From: Deltaproteobacteria bacterium | GTDB taxonomy: Bacteria; Myxococcota; Kuafuiibacteriia; Kuafuiibacteriales; Kuafuiibacteriaceae | Direction: 5' to 3' | Length of the DNA stretch: 64,000 bases | NCBI GenBank assembly: GCA_016703535.1 | Contig: JADJBV010000001.1 | Span: forward strand, 1,984,001 to 2,048,000 | Shown here: positions 41,917 to 50,082 of the stretch, one piece after another | Numbering within the stretch: position 1 is the stretch's first letter | How the letters are laid out: each line of letters starts with the position of its first letter | The notes under the pieces: model-generated | Databases searched by the model: none | Told to the model about the DNA's origin: nothing | What the model saw: only the letters and a program-made list of their open reading frames with translations | Program-made: the position numbers and the translations under genes

Positions 41917-42467
41917 TGAGCCGACGGGGCGCTACGTTGATCGAAGTGATGGTGGCGGTGGTGGTCCTGGCGATCGGATCGGTCGCCGCCATGGACCTGG
42001 CGACTCAAGTGGTCCGGGCCAACGAACAGCTCAACTTCCAGACCGCCTCCTACGAGGTCTTCAACCGGGTGGCGGCCGAGATCCGCAGCGCCACCTGCCA
42101 CGTCTATCCCGGGCTGGTGGCGCCGGCCCCTGGCACCGCCGACGCTGGGCTTTTGGTCCCGGCGGGCGCGTGGCAGTCGGCCCAGGCGGGGACCTCGGTG
42201 ATCCGCTCCATCGGCGACATCGAGCACGGTGCCGCCACCGACGGCACTGGCATGCCGATGATCGTGGACTACCGCGTCCAGCCAGATCCACCGGCCAACC
42301 CGGGTGAGCTCTTTGGCTTCGACATCGAGGTGCGGGTGCGGGAGGCCAAGTTCAACGTAGCCCAAGACACCCTCAACGCCACCAGCACCCACTGGATCCG
42401 CACCTGGCCGATCCGGAAGAACTGTGTGGTCCGCTCCGAAGCGGCCAGCCGCGGAGGTTGGCAATGA
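41913..42467 (+). CDS. minor pilin, PilV type
   Basis: The 184-residue protein starts MMSRRGATLIEVMVAVVVLA: short leader, cleavage site G|ATLIEV with Glu5, and a hydrophobic helix followed by 'DLATQVVRANEQLNFQTASYEVFNRVAAE', the pattern of PilV/GspI pseudopilins. It starts within the FimT-like stop (ATGA, 41913-41916) and ends within the PilW-like start (42464-42467), so translation is coupled on both sides. It is a presumed component of the minor-pilin tip complex. Confidence 0.82.
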   Translation: MMSRRGATLIEVMVAVVVLAIGSVAAMDLATQVVRANEQLNFQTASYEVFNRVAAEIRSATCHVYPGLVAPAPGTADAGLLVPAGAWQSAQAGTSVIRSIGDIEHGAATDGTGMPMIVDYRVQPDPPANPGELFGFDIEVRVREAKFNVAQDTLNATSTHWIRTWPIRKNCVVRSEAASRGGWQ

Positions 42468-43573
42468 GCCGCGGCTTCACCTTGCTGGAGATGATGGTCG
42501 CCCTGGGCGTCAGCGCCGTCGTGGTCTTGACCACCGCCGAGGTCGCCCGCTACGCGGTCAGCGCCAGCGAAGGGGGTGGCCAGCGGACCGAGTTGTCGAG
42601 CCGGGTCCAGCTGGCGACGACTCAGCTGCGCTCGGACCTGATGCGGGCCGGCAGCGGCTCCACCGGCGCGGTCGCCGGCAACGGCGTGGCCTGGGGCGCT
42701 GGCGGGATCACCGTGGTCAGCGCGGGCAACGCGTTCCCCGCCATCCCAGTGGTGCGCGGCCTCGACAACGTCCCCGCAGGCACCACCGTCGGCGGCATCG
42801 TCGCCCGAGAGGGCTCGGACATTGTCCAATTGGTGGTCCCCGGCCTGGATCCCAACGACCTCCAGCTGACCACCGCCATCAGCCACGTGGGCACCTTGGC
42901 CTTGGAAGCGCCGGTGGCCCTCCCGGGGGGCCGGGCTTGCCCGTTCCTTTACGTCGTCGACCACGGCGCCCCCAACGGCGCCGGGCGGACCCAACTCCTC
43001 AACTACGTCCCGGGGACCTCCGGGCCGATCAGCCTCCTCGACCCGCTGGCCTTCACCGTGTCGCCGGGGTCCGAGGTGACCTGCGCCCGGATCTCGACCT
43101 GGTGGGTCTCCGACAACCGGGAACTTCGTCGCTCCGATCTCCTCCCGGGCGCCGCCTTCGGCACCAACGGTGAGATCTTCACCTCACCCAACGCCGCCGG
43201 GATCTCGGACATCATCACGCCCGGCGTCGAGGATCTGCAGATCGCCTACGTGTTCAGCTCGATGGCGCCCGGAGCCACCCCGGGCCAGAGGACCTTCGGC
43301 GCCCCCGCCCCCGAAGACTACAATGTCACGGCCCAGGTCGACTCGGCGTGGTTCGAGGTGCGTTCGGTCCGCTACAACATCCTCGGCCGAGCCTTGCGGG
43401 CCGCGGGGGCCGCCGGGGGCGCGCCGACGGTCCCGATCGTTGAAAACCGCGCCGCGCCGCTGATCTTGAACGGACGTTATTCCTTCACCGCCGGGCGAGG
43501 CGCCGTGGAGTTGACCACCTTGCGTATGTTCGACGACAGCGCCGAGTCGACGTTGACCGCGGAGCCCTATTGA
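42464..43573 (+). CDS. minor pilin, PilW type
   Basis: The 369-residue protein begins MSRGFTLLEMMVALGVSAVV: class III leader, G|FTLLEM with Glu5 and a helix leading into 'RVQLATTQLRSDLMRAGSGS', characteristic of PilW/GspJ. The large C-terminal domain has the length usual for PilW. GGAGG stands 6 bp before the ATG at 42464; a TTG at 42458 is a less likely start. The stop overlaps the next ATG by one base (TGATG). Confidence 0.85.
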   Translation: MSRGFTLLEMMVALGVSAVVVLTTAEVARYAVSASEGGGQRTELSSRVQLATTQLRSDLMRAGSGSTGAVAGNGVAWGAGGITVVSAGNAFPAIPVVRGLDNVPAGTTVGGIVAREGSDIVQLVVPGLDPNDLQLTTAISHVGTLALEAPVALPGGRACPFLYVVDHGAPNGAGRTQLLNYVPGTSGPISLLDPLAFTVSPGSEVTCARISTWWVSDNRELRRSDLLPGAAFGTNGEIFTSPNAAGISDIITPGVEDLQIAYVFSSMAPGATPGQRTFGAPAPEDYNVTAQVDSAWFEVRSVRYNILGRALRAAGAAGGAPTVPIVENRAAPLILNGRYSFTAGRGAVELTTLRMFDDSAESTLTAEPY

Positions 43574-44115
43574 TGCGCGCCTCTCCACGCCAGGCCCGAC
43601 GGGGCTTCACCCTCTTGGTGGTGATGGTGGTGATGTTCCTCCTGGGGACCGTCCTCCTGGTCACCTTACGCGGTACCGGGAGCCAAATTCGGGCCAGCGC
43701 CATCCAACGGGATCGCAACCTGGTCCAAGCTTCGGCGGAGCATGGCCTGACCTTGGCCATGAACTGGTTGGCCACTTGCGACGGCGACTCGGTCCTCGAC
43801 ATCGACGAGTTGGGCGCGGCCACCGCCAGCCACGACATCTTCAACAACTGGGCGGCGGCCACTCGCCTGGTGCCGCCCGCGAACTATCCCCCCAACGGCG
43901 ATCACCAAGGGGCCTTTGAAGTCCAAGTCGGCGCGGCCCGAGGGCAGCTGACTCGCCCGCCCGCGGGCGAAGACGTCCGCACCAGCTACGGCCAGATCGT
44001 CGAGGTCCAAATCAACGTTCGCTCCGCGCCGGCGGCCAACGCCCGCCCCGTCGCTGAACAACGCTTCGAGGTCGGGGTTCGAATCCCTCGCACCTACTCG
44101 CATTCCAATCCTTGA
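43573..44115 (+). CDS. minor pilin, PilX type (lacks Glu5)
   Basis: The 180-residue protein starts MRASPRQARRGFTLLVVMVV. The cleavage site G|FTLLV lacks the Glu5 of ordinary pilins, as is usual for PilX and GspK, which sit at the tip. The helix continues 'SQIRASAIQRDRNLVQASAEHGLTLAMNWL', close to the PilX pattern 'A.N.AEAGL..A'. The soluble domain is short and has one Cys. It lies one base into the PilW-like stop and 7 bp before the PilY1-like gene. Confidence 0.8.
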   Translation: MRASPRQARRGFTLLVVMVVMFLLGTVLLVTLRGTGSQIRASAIQRDRNLVQASAEHGLTLAMNWLATCDGDSVLDIDELGAATASHDIFNNWAAATRLVPPANYPPNGDHQGAFEVQVGAARGQLTRPPAGEDVRTSYGQIVEVQINVRSAPAANARPVAEQRFEVGVRIPRTYSHSNP

Positions 44116-44122
44116 GGAGCTT

Positions 44123-47100
44123 ATGAACCACCGCCCCATCCGCCTCGCCGCCTTCGCCCTTTTGGGCTCGCTCCTCGCGGCCGTCCCGGCCCATGCCCAA
44201 CACTGGACGGTCTCGGACCGGCAACCCCGGCCCTACTTCATCCTGGGCGTCGACACCTCGATGACCATGGCCCGGGACAACGTGGGCAACTGGGCGCCCG
44301 GCCTCCCCACCAACCACCTGGCCCGAGCCCAACGTTCGTTGGTCGGCACCTCGGCCTATTCGTACCAAAACGGCGCCATGTACCTGTTCCGGGATGCCTT
44401 CGTCTGGGGCGGGTACGCGTACAGCGGGGCCCGCTACGCCAAGATCAAGACGGGGTCGGACGCGCCCAACTATGACAGCGTCAACACGGTGGTGGCGCCG
44501 GATTGGAGCAACCTCGGTGCTTCCTACAGCAACACCGTCGCGATGATCCAAGGCCTGAGCGCAGACTACTGCCAGGCCACCAAAAACTCCGCCAACTGCA
44601 TGGAGCGTTACCTGCCTGGGGGCGTAGGTTCGCCGGCCTGCATCACCTCCAACTGTCTGGGTGACGCCGTGGTCCTGGACGATCTCTTTCAGCGATTGCC
44701 CAATCCACTGGGCGGATTGACCATCCCCCAGCTGCAATCACCTCCGAACTCGGATCCACCGCAGGCCCCCTACCCGGCGTCATGGCCCCGCTACACTTGG
44801 CGCTGCACCGTACAAGATCCCACGGGTTATCCGGACTACAACCCCGCTCAGCCCTTGCCCGCGGGTTGCCCCGACGTGACCAACCCGGCCTGCCCGGTGG
44901 TCAACATCCTCTACGAGTTGGCGCACGAGGTCGGCCCGACCTACATGGCCTGGCCGCGCTACGACGCGTCGAACCCGATCGATCCCAACCAGGTCAACGC
45001 TGACCTCTGCGGCCCCCTTGGCAACGCCTTCGCCAAGATCAACCTCAAGCTCCAGGCCTGCACCGGCACCGCGGCGCCGAACCTGGTCCCGGCCTTCAGC
45101 TGCAACCCGAACGCGCTGGCCAACACCATCTGCCTCGGCAACTCACCCTTCAACACCGGCAGCGTGCCCACGCCGACCTGCGTCTGCGACGCCAACAACC
45201 CGGCCTGCATCGCGGGCGGCGGGATCAACGAATGTGGCCACAACTACACCTTCCCGGCCCGGCAACAGGTCGGCGTCTGCCGTTCCCACGCCCAGCCCGG
45301 GACCTTGACCCCCGCCACGCAGGTCCGAAACCTGCCCGGCGACGACAACGAACTGCAGAACCCGGCCAACAACTGTCGCTCCGGGGCGGTGGCCTTCGTC
45401 ACCGACGGCCTCGATGGTCTGGGCGCGATCAGCGAAGACCCGGACAACCGGAGCTTCTACTTCGCCGACAACAACGTCCCCCAGAACACGGTGATCAAGA
45501 TGGGCCCCAACGTGGGCCAGGCCAATGGCCTACAGCAGATCTTGCGGGGGGGTGCGCCGGCGCCAGCCTTCGACGGCGACGCTGGCGTCAACAATTGGCG
45601 GGGCTTTTTGCAGTCACACGTGCAGCGCAGCCGAAAGGGTACCTTCGCCGCCGCCTCGCCCACGCTCACGCCCTACCAAGACCGGGCCGCCTTTATGGTG
45701 ATGCAGGTGCCGGGCGTGGCCAGCCCCGTCGGCTACGCCAACAATCCCATGCGCCTCGACTGGTACGTGGTCGATCCTCTAAGCGGCGCTGTCGGGGCCC
45801 GATTGTTCTCGACCGACGACGCAAGCCTCGCCAACCCCGTCAATGCCCCCATCGCCGGCAATGGGGTCACTCAGTATCTCGGCCCCTGGCCCGGCACGTG
45901 GCGAGGTTCAACCGTGCAGCGGGTGTTGAACATCCCTGCCAACACCTTGGACCGAAACGGCGACGGCGTCGTGGGCGACCCCCACCCGAGCGTCAACTGG
46001 GGCTATCACCTGGGAGGTGAAGGCAACCGGCCGGTGATCGTCGGCAGCCCCGAAGACGCCTTCGGCGGGCGGGATCGGGTCGCGGGCGTGACCTGGCAAC
46101 GAACGACGCCTGGGGTGTTCGATCGGGACCGGGTCGCCTACGTGCTGTCCAATGGCTACCTGCACGCGTACCGAGTGGGTTGTTACTCCGCGAACCCCAC
46201 CACCATCGGCGATGTGCAGGCCCAACACGGCTTCGACGACTCGGCCGCTTGTCCCGGCCGAGGGGTCGAGATCTTCCGTTATCGCCCCGACTTCTTGGAG
46301 GCTGCGGGGAACGAAACCGCCGCGCCGATCGGCACCACCCCGCTCTACACCCTCAACGACGTCGCCCAGCAGTCCCTGATCCAGGGCGGACAAATTGCGG
46401 CCAAAGAGGTGCAGATCGGCTTTGGGCCACCGGTCTTCGCGACGGTTTTGGTCATGAGCCAAGGCCGATCTGGCCGGGGCTACGCGGCCCTCAACGTCTC
46501 TGATCCCACCAACCCGGTGAAGTTGTGGGACCGGATCCTGCTTCCGGCCGGGGGGCGCGCCACCGCTGAGCCGGTGATCTACGACTGGCCGGATCCCACC
46601 AACGCCAGCCGTTCGATCCCGGCCTTGGTCTTGAGTTCGGGCGGGGCGACCGCGGCCACCAACAACCTCTACGTCTACCGAGTGGTCGACGGGGTTTTGT
46701 TGACCTCGATCAACCTGGGCGGGACCCGCAGCTGGCCGACCGCGCCGGTCTGCGCCGATCTCAAGGGCGCCGGTCGGGTGACCCACTGCTACGTGCAAGC
46801 CCAAGATGGCACCGTCCTCCGCACGGAAGTGGTTCAGACCGGCGGCGGCGCCGGCTCCTTCACCCAACTCCGAGACATCACGCCGGCGGGATTGGTCGGC
46901 GGCGGCCGCACCTTCTACACCGGCATGGCGGCCTACTTTACGGCCAAAAACGAGCTCGCCTTGGTGATGGGTTCAGGCAACGTCACCCGACTCGAGCGCG
47001 GGGACGGCGTGAGCAACCGGGCCTTCAAGATCGTCGACGACCTTCCGCGCACCGGAAACACGGTCGCGTCGGCTCGACTCAACAACGTCTGCGCCCCGGC

Positions 47101-47485
47101 CGGCGCCCCCCTCGATGGCCAGTTCAGCCTGGGCGCCAACGAGATGGTGATCTCCCGCCCGACCGTGGCCAAGGGAACCGTCGCCTTCACCTCCTACCGC
47201 CCCGGGGCGACGGGCTGCCAAGAGGGAACGTCGTTGCTCTACGCCTTTGACTTCGAGAGCTGCAAAGACCAGCTCACCGGCGCCTTGGCCAAACCCACGG
47301 GACAAGCCGCCGGCGACGGCATGCCCTATTCGCCGGTGATCTTGCGACGCGCTCAGCGGGTGGTGGTCCACTCCACCGGGCAGCCGAGCGGCGCCAACGC
47401 CAGCAACCTGGGCGCCAACACCCGAGGAGGCCGCCTCGAGCTCCCCAAGATGTTGTTCTTCCGGGTCCGAGAAAAATCGAGCTGA
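44123..47485 (+). CDS. PilY1-like pilus tip / adhesin protein
   Basis: The 1120-residue secreted protein has a signal peptide (AAFALLGSLLAAVPAHAQ). The N-terminal part has a von-Willebrand-A-like strand with a MIDAS-type motif (YFILGVDTSMTMARD) and many Cys between 150 and 400, with inserts such as CVCDANNPAC. The C-terminal half (from about 620) is a beta-propeller typical of PilY1: 'GGEGNRPVIVGSPEDAFGGRD', 'RVAYVLSNGYLHAYRVG', 'GRGYAALNVSDPTNPVKLWDR'. PilY1 sits with the minor pilins at the pilus tip and affects assembly, retraction and adhesion. GAGGAG lies before the ATG. Confidence 0.88.
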   Translation: MNHRPIRLAAFALLGSLLAAVPAHAQHWTVSDRQPRPYFILGVDTSMTMARDNVGNWAPGLPTNHLARAQRSLVGTSAYSYQNGAMYLFRDAFVWGGYAYSGARYAKIKTGSDAPNYDSVNTVVAPDWSNLGASYSNTVAMIQGLSADYCQATKNSANCMERYLPGGVGSPACITSNCLGDAVVLDDLFQRLPNPLGGLTIPQLQSPPNSDPPQAPYPASWPRYTWRCTVQDPTGYPDYNPAQPLPAGCPDVTNPACPVVNILYELAHEVGPTYMAWPRYDASNPIDPNQVNADLCGPLGNAFAKINLKLQACTGTAAPNLVPAFSCNPNALANTICLGNSPFNTGSVPTPTCVCDANNPACIAGGGINECGHNYTFPARQQVGVCRSHAQPGTLTPATQVRNLPGDDNELQNPANNCRSGAVAFVTDGLDGLGAISEDPDNRSFYFADNNVPQNTVIKMGPNVGQANGLQQILRGGAPAPAFDGDAGVNNWRGFLQSHVQRSRKGTFAAASPTLTPYQDRAAFMVMQVPGVASPVGYANNPMRLDWYVVDPLSGAVGARLFSTDDASLANPVNAPIAGNGVTQYLGPWPGTWRGSTVQRVLNIPANTLDRNGDGVVGDPHPSVNWGYHLGGEGNRPVIVGSPEDAFGGRDRVAGVTWQRTTPGVFDRDRVAYVLSNGYLHAYRVGCYSANPTTIGDVQAQHGFDDSAACPGRGVEIFRYRPDFLEAAGNETAAPIGTTPLYTLNDVAQQSLIQGGQIAAKEVQIGFGPPVFATVLVMSQGRSGRGYAALNVSDPTNPVKLWDRILLPAGGRATAEPVIYDWPDPTNASRSIPALVLSSGGATAATNNLYVYRVVDGVLLTSINLGGTRSWPTAPVCADLKGAGRVTHCYVQAQDGTVLRTEVVQTGGGAGSFTQLRDITPAGLVGGGRTFYTGMAAYFTAKNELALVMGSGNVTRLERGDGVSNRAFKIVDDLPRTGNTVASARLNNVCAPAGAPLDGQFSLGANEMVISRPTVAKGTVAFTSYRPGATGCQEGTSLLYAFDFESCKDQLTGALAKPTGQAAGDGMPYSPVILRRAQRVVVHSTGQPSGANASNLGANTRGGRLELPKMLFFRVREKSS

Positions 47486-47527
47486 GCGGCTAGCGGCAAC
47501 CTGCCCCAGCCGGAGTAAGCTCGGGTC

Positions 47528-48583
47528 GTGCGCACCACTGTCCTCACGATCGCGTTGTTTTTGGGTGCTTGTAGCGGAGAGTCCGGCAGCCCCGACTCAG
47601 GCATCATCCCAACCCAGTGTGCCCCCGGGGACTGCAGCGCCTTCAATCGAGAGTGCGGATACTACACCCCCACCGGCGGCACCTGCCTGGATTGCGGGGA
47701 CTGCGCAGCCCCCTTGACCTGTGGGGGGTCGGGCATGGCGGGCCGTTGTGGTTGTCGCCCTCCCACTTGCGAGGAAGGCGTCAGCTGCGGGACGGTGGTC
47801 GACCCCTGCGGAGGGGCCTCCATCGAGTGCGGCGCCTGTACCGGCCCCGAAACCTGCGGCGGCGCCGGCACCCCCAACGTCTGTGGCGCCAGCGTGGGCC
47901 TGGGTGGTCGGTGCGGAGCGCGGAGCCGTTGCACCAGCGGCGAATGTTGTGCGCGCGGCAACACGATGGTCTGCGCCACCCTCGACGCCATGGGCAACTG
48001 TCCCCTCGCCACCGGGCCCGACCTGTTGGTCGACCGCCCCACGGCGGAAGCCAGCATCACCTTCGAAGACCTGACCGTACCGGCCGACTACTGCGCGATC
48101 GACGACGGTTGTCTCCCCGGCCCCGGCACCTACCGACTGCTCCGCTTCTCCACCTTGATCGGCAACGCCGGGACCGAAGACCTGGTGATCGGCGACCCGG
48201 ACAGCACCCCTGGGTTCGCCTTTGCCCAGTGCCACGCCCACTACCACTACGACGACTACGTGGAGTACCGGCTCAAGGACAGCAACGGCCAGGTGGTGCG
48301 GTCCGGGTTCAAGGCCGGCTTCTGCGTCGAAGACACCCTGCGCCTGGACACCAACGCCGACCCGGATCCGATCTACTTCTGTGACCAGGCCCTGGGCGGC
48401 GTGCAAGGGATCCAAAAAGGCTGGGGCGATCTCTATCTTGCCAACCTCGACTGCCAGTGGGTGGACATCACCGGCGTGGTGCCCGGGAACTACGTGTTGG
48501 AGGTCGAGGTCAACCCGGCCAAAAAGACGCCCGAGGTCGACTTCGACAACAACGTGGCGGCGGTGCCGGTGATCATCCGCTGA
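47528..48583 (+). CDS. lysyl-oxidase-like lipoprotein
   Basis: The 351-residue protein starts at a GTG (VRTTVLTIALFLGACSGESG; lipobox LGAC). Residues 30-160 are a Cys-rich linker of repeated C-x-x-C modules. Residues 165-350 match the lysyl oxidase domain: copper motif CHAHYH (His 236, 238, 240), GFKAGFCVEDT with Lys262, GWGDLYLANLDCQWVDITGV with Tyr303, PGNYVLEVEVNP and DFDNNV. Lys262 and Tyr303 align with the human residues that form the lysyl-tyrosyl-quinone cofactor, so an active copper amine oxidase is possible. Such enzymes oxidise lysine side chains and can crosslink extracellular proteins. It follows pilY1 by 42 bp on the same strand. Confidence 0.87.
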   Translation: MRTTVLTIALFLGACSGESGSPDSGIIPTQCAPGDCSAFNRECGYYTPTGGTCLDCGDCAAPLTCGGSGMAGRCGCRPPTCEEGVSCGTVVDPCGGASIECGACTGPETCGGAGTPNVCGASVGLGGRCGARSRCTSGECCARGNTMVCATLDAMGNCPLATGPDLLVDRPTAEASITFEDLTVPADYCAIDDGCLPGPGTYRLLRFSTLIGNAGTEDLVIGDPDSTPGFAFAQCHAHYHYDDYVEYRLKDSNGQVVRSGFKAGFCVEDTLRLDTNADPDPIYFCDQALGGVQGIQKGWGDLYLANLDCQWVDITGVVPGNYVLEVEVNPAKKTPEVDFDNNVAAVPVIIR

Positions 48584-50005
48584 TCACGGCGCCGTGTAGA
48601 ACCTGGCCGGCACCGCGGTGAACTCCAAGGCGATCGAATACCCATCGGCCATTTCGGGCGCAAAGGCGCAGGTGCCCTCTCGGCCGGGGTTCGAGTCGAT
48701 CGGCGGGACCTCGGAGCCCGCGCAGCCCGTCAGCTGGCTCGAGCAGGCCTGCCCCACCACCCCGTCGCAGCAGAGGTCCACCCGCCCGTCCCCATCTCTA
48801 TCCAGCGCACACTCCAGGCCATCCCCGTCCAAGTCGATGTCCGGTGATCCAAAAAGCGTGGTGGTCAAGTCGAGCAAGGTCGATTCGGGAAACAGGACCG
48901 GGCACCGAGGGCCGACCGTTCGGCAGTACGGATTCTCCAGTTGGGCGAGCATGTTCATCGACACAACGCCGCCGATCAACCCGGTGAGGGTGCTGGCGTC
49001 CTCCGGCAGCTCGGCCCGCAACAGCGTTCGCTCCAAGCGGAACTCCGGGTGAGGTGGCACGGCGACGGTCAACACAAACTGGATTGCGGTGGGGGTCAGC
49101 GAAAACAGCTGGTGGTCCTCGATCCGCGCGGGGCTCCGGGACCGGGCCTGACCAGGGATCCCGGACAAGGACTGCGGGTTGATCACGAACTCACAGCAGG
49201 TGACCTGCCCCACCGGCACTTTGAAGTTGTTGGCGGGGAAGAAGGGCTCGTCCTTGTCCCTGAGGCCGTAGAACTTGGCGGTGAGGGACGCGTCATCTCC
49301 AACGTAGGGATCGTCAAGGCCCGCCAACTCAATCCCCAGGAGATTTTCGCCGCCCAGCAGCCCCTGCCGGATCTGGTCGTTGCCGAGTTCACCCAACCGC
49401 CAAAGATAGTTGTCGATGCAGTCGCCCCCCGCACACTGAAGATCCAGGTCGAAGCCCTCCCCCGGTCCAGCGATGGCCAGTTGGTTGAAGATCCAGGCCG
49501 AGGTCGCGGTGGCCACGGGTGCGGTCCACCCTTCGGGGATCGCGGGCGGCGGCGGCAGCGGCGCCGGCACCACACAAAACCGCTCCAGCAAAAATGACGA
49601 CACCTGCCCTTCCACCGTCTCGGGAGCCTTCGCTTCGTTGCCCGCCAACGGGACTGCATCGCTGCCGCTCGGCCAACGGGCGATCGCCAAGGACCGGGGA
49701 TATTGGATCGAGGTCGCGTGGTAACGAGCGGTCAAGGTCGCCGCGGGGCGCAGGGCCAACTCCGAAACCCGCACCTCGTAGACCCGTGACAACGATCGCG
49801 AGGGGCCGGTGATGGTCAAAGTCTCAATGTCGATCACCGCGGCGACCGCCAAGGCGTCGGCCGGGACCACGACCTCGAACAAGCCGTCCGCGCTCCGGGC
49901 CGTGCCGCCCCCCACCGGGATCTCTTTGGTGGTGCTCTCCAGCACCGCCGTCTCTTGGGAGGTACAGCCCCCCACCACCAGCAGTGCCACTGCGGCCCAC
50001 TTCAT
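48584..50005 (-). CDS. paralogous lipoprotein 1 with Ca-loop-like motif
   Basis: The 473-residue product starts MKWAAVALLVVGGCTSQETA (lipobox VGGC). It shares blocks with the next two upstream genes: 'WIFNQLAIAGPGEGFDLDLQ', C-x-x-x-x-C-I-D-N, 'LGNDQIRQGLLGGENLLGIE', 'FFPANNFKVPVGQVTCCEF', the calcium-loop-like DIDLDGDGLECALDRDGDGR followed by Cys-Cys, and a C-terminus 'MADGYSIALEFTAVPARF'. It has an extra 150-residue N-terminal domain that begins 'IPVGGGTARSADGLFEVVVP' (ZU5-like pattern). The function is unknown. Two hairpins separate it from paralogue 2. Convergent with the lysyl oxidase gene, stops adjacent. Confidence 0.82.
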   Translation of the reverse strand: MKWAAVALLVVGGCTSQETAVLESTTKEIPVGGGTARSADGLFEVVVPADALAVAAVIDIETLTITGPSRSLSRVYEVRVSELALRPAATLTARYHATSIQYPRSLAIARWPSGSDAVPLAGNEAKAPETVEGQVSSFLLERFCVVPAPLPPPPAIPEGWTAPVATATSAWIFNQLAIAGPGEGFDLDLQCAGGDCIDNYLWRLGELGNDQIRQGLLGGENLLGIELAGLDDPYVGDDASLTAKFYGLRDKDEPFFPANNFKVPVGQVTCCEFVINPQSLSGIPGQARSRSPARIEDHQLFSLTPTAIQFVLTVAVPPHPEFRLERTLLRAELPEDASTLTGLIGGVVSMNMLAQLENPYCRTVGPRCPVLFPESTLLDLTTTLFGSPDIDLDGDGLECALDRDGDGRVDLCCDGVVGQACSSQLTGCAGSEVPPIDSNPGREGTCAFAPEMADGYSIALEFTAVPARFYTAP

Positions 50006-50017
50006 ACGTATCCCTCC

Positions 50018-50067
50018 GAAGCCACGGGGGCTTCTATCCTACGGCAAAGGTGCGGCCCGAAGGCACC
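50018..50067 (-). promoter_or_regulatory. two hairpins between lipoprotein paralogues 2 and 1
   Basis: In transcript order, GGTGC-CTTCGGGCC-GCACC followed by TTTG (50067-50049) looks like a weak terminator after paralogue 2. GAAGCC-CCCGT-GGCTTC (50034-50018) then ends one base before the GGAGGG ribosome binding site of paralogue 1. The pair could reduce or regulate expression of paralogue 1. Confidence 0.45.
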
Positions 50068-50082
50068 CCTCGCCTGTTGAAG

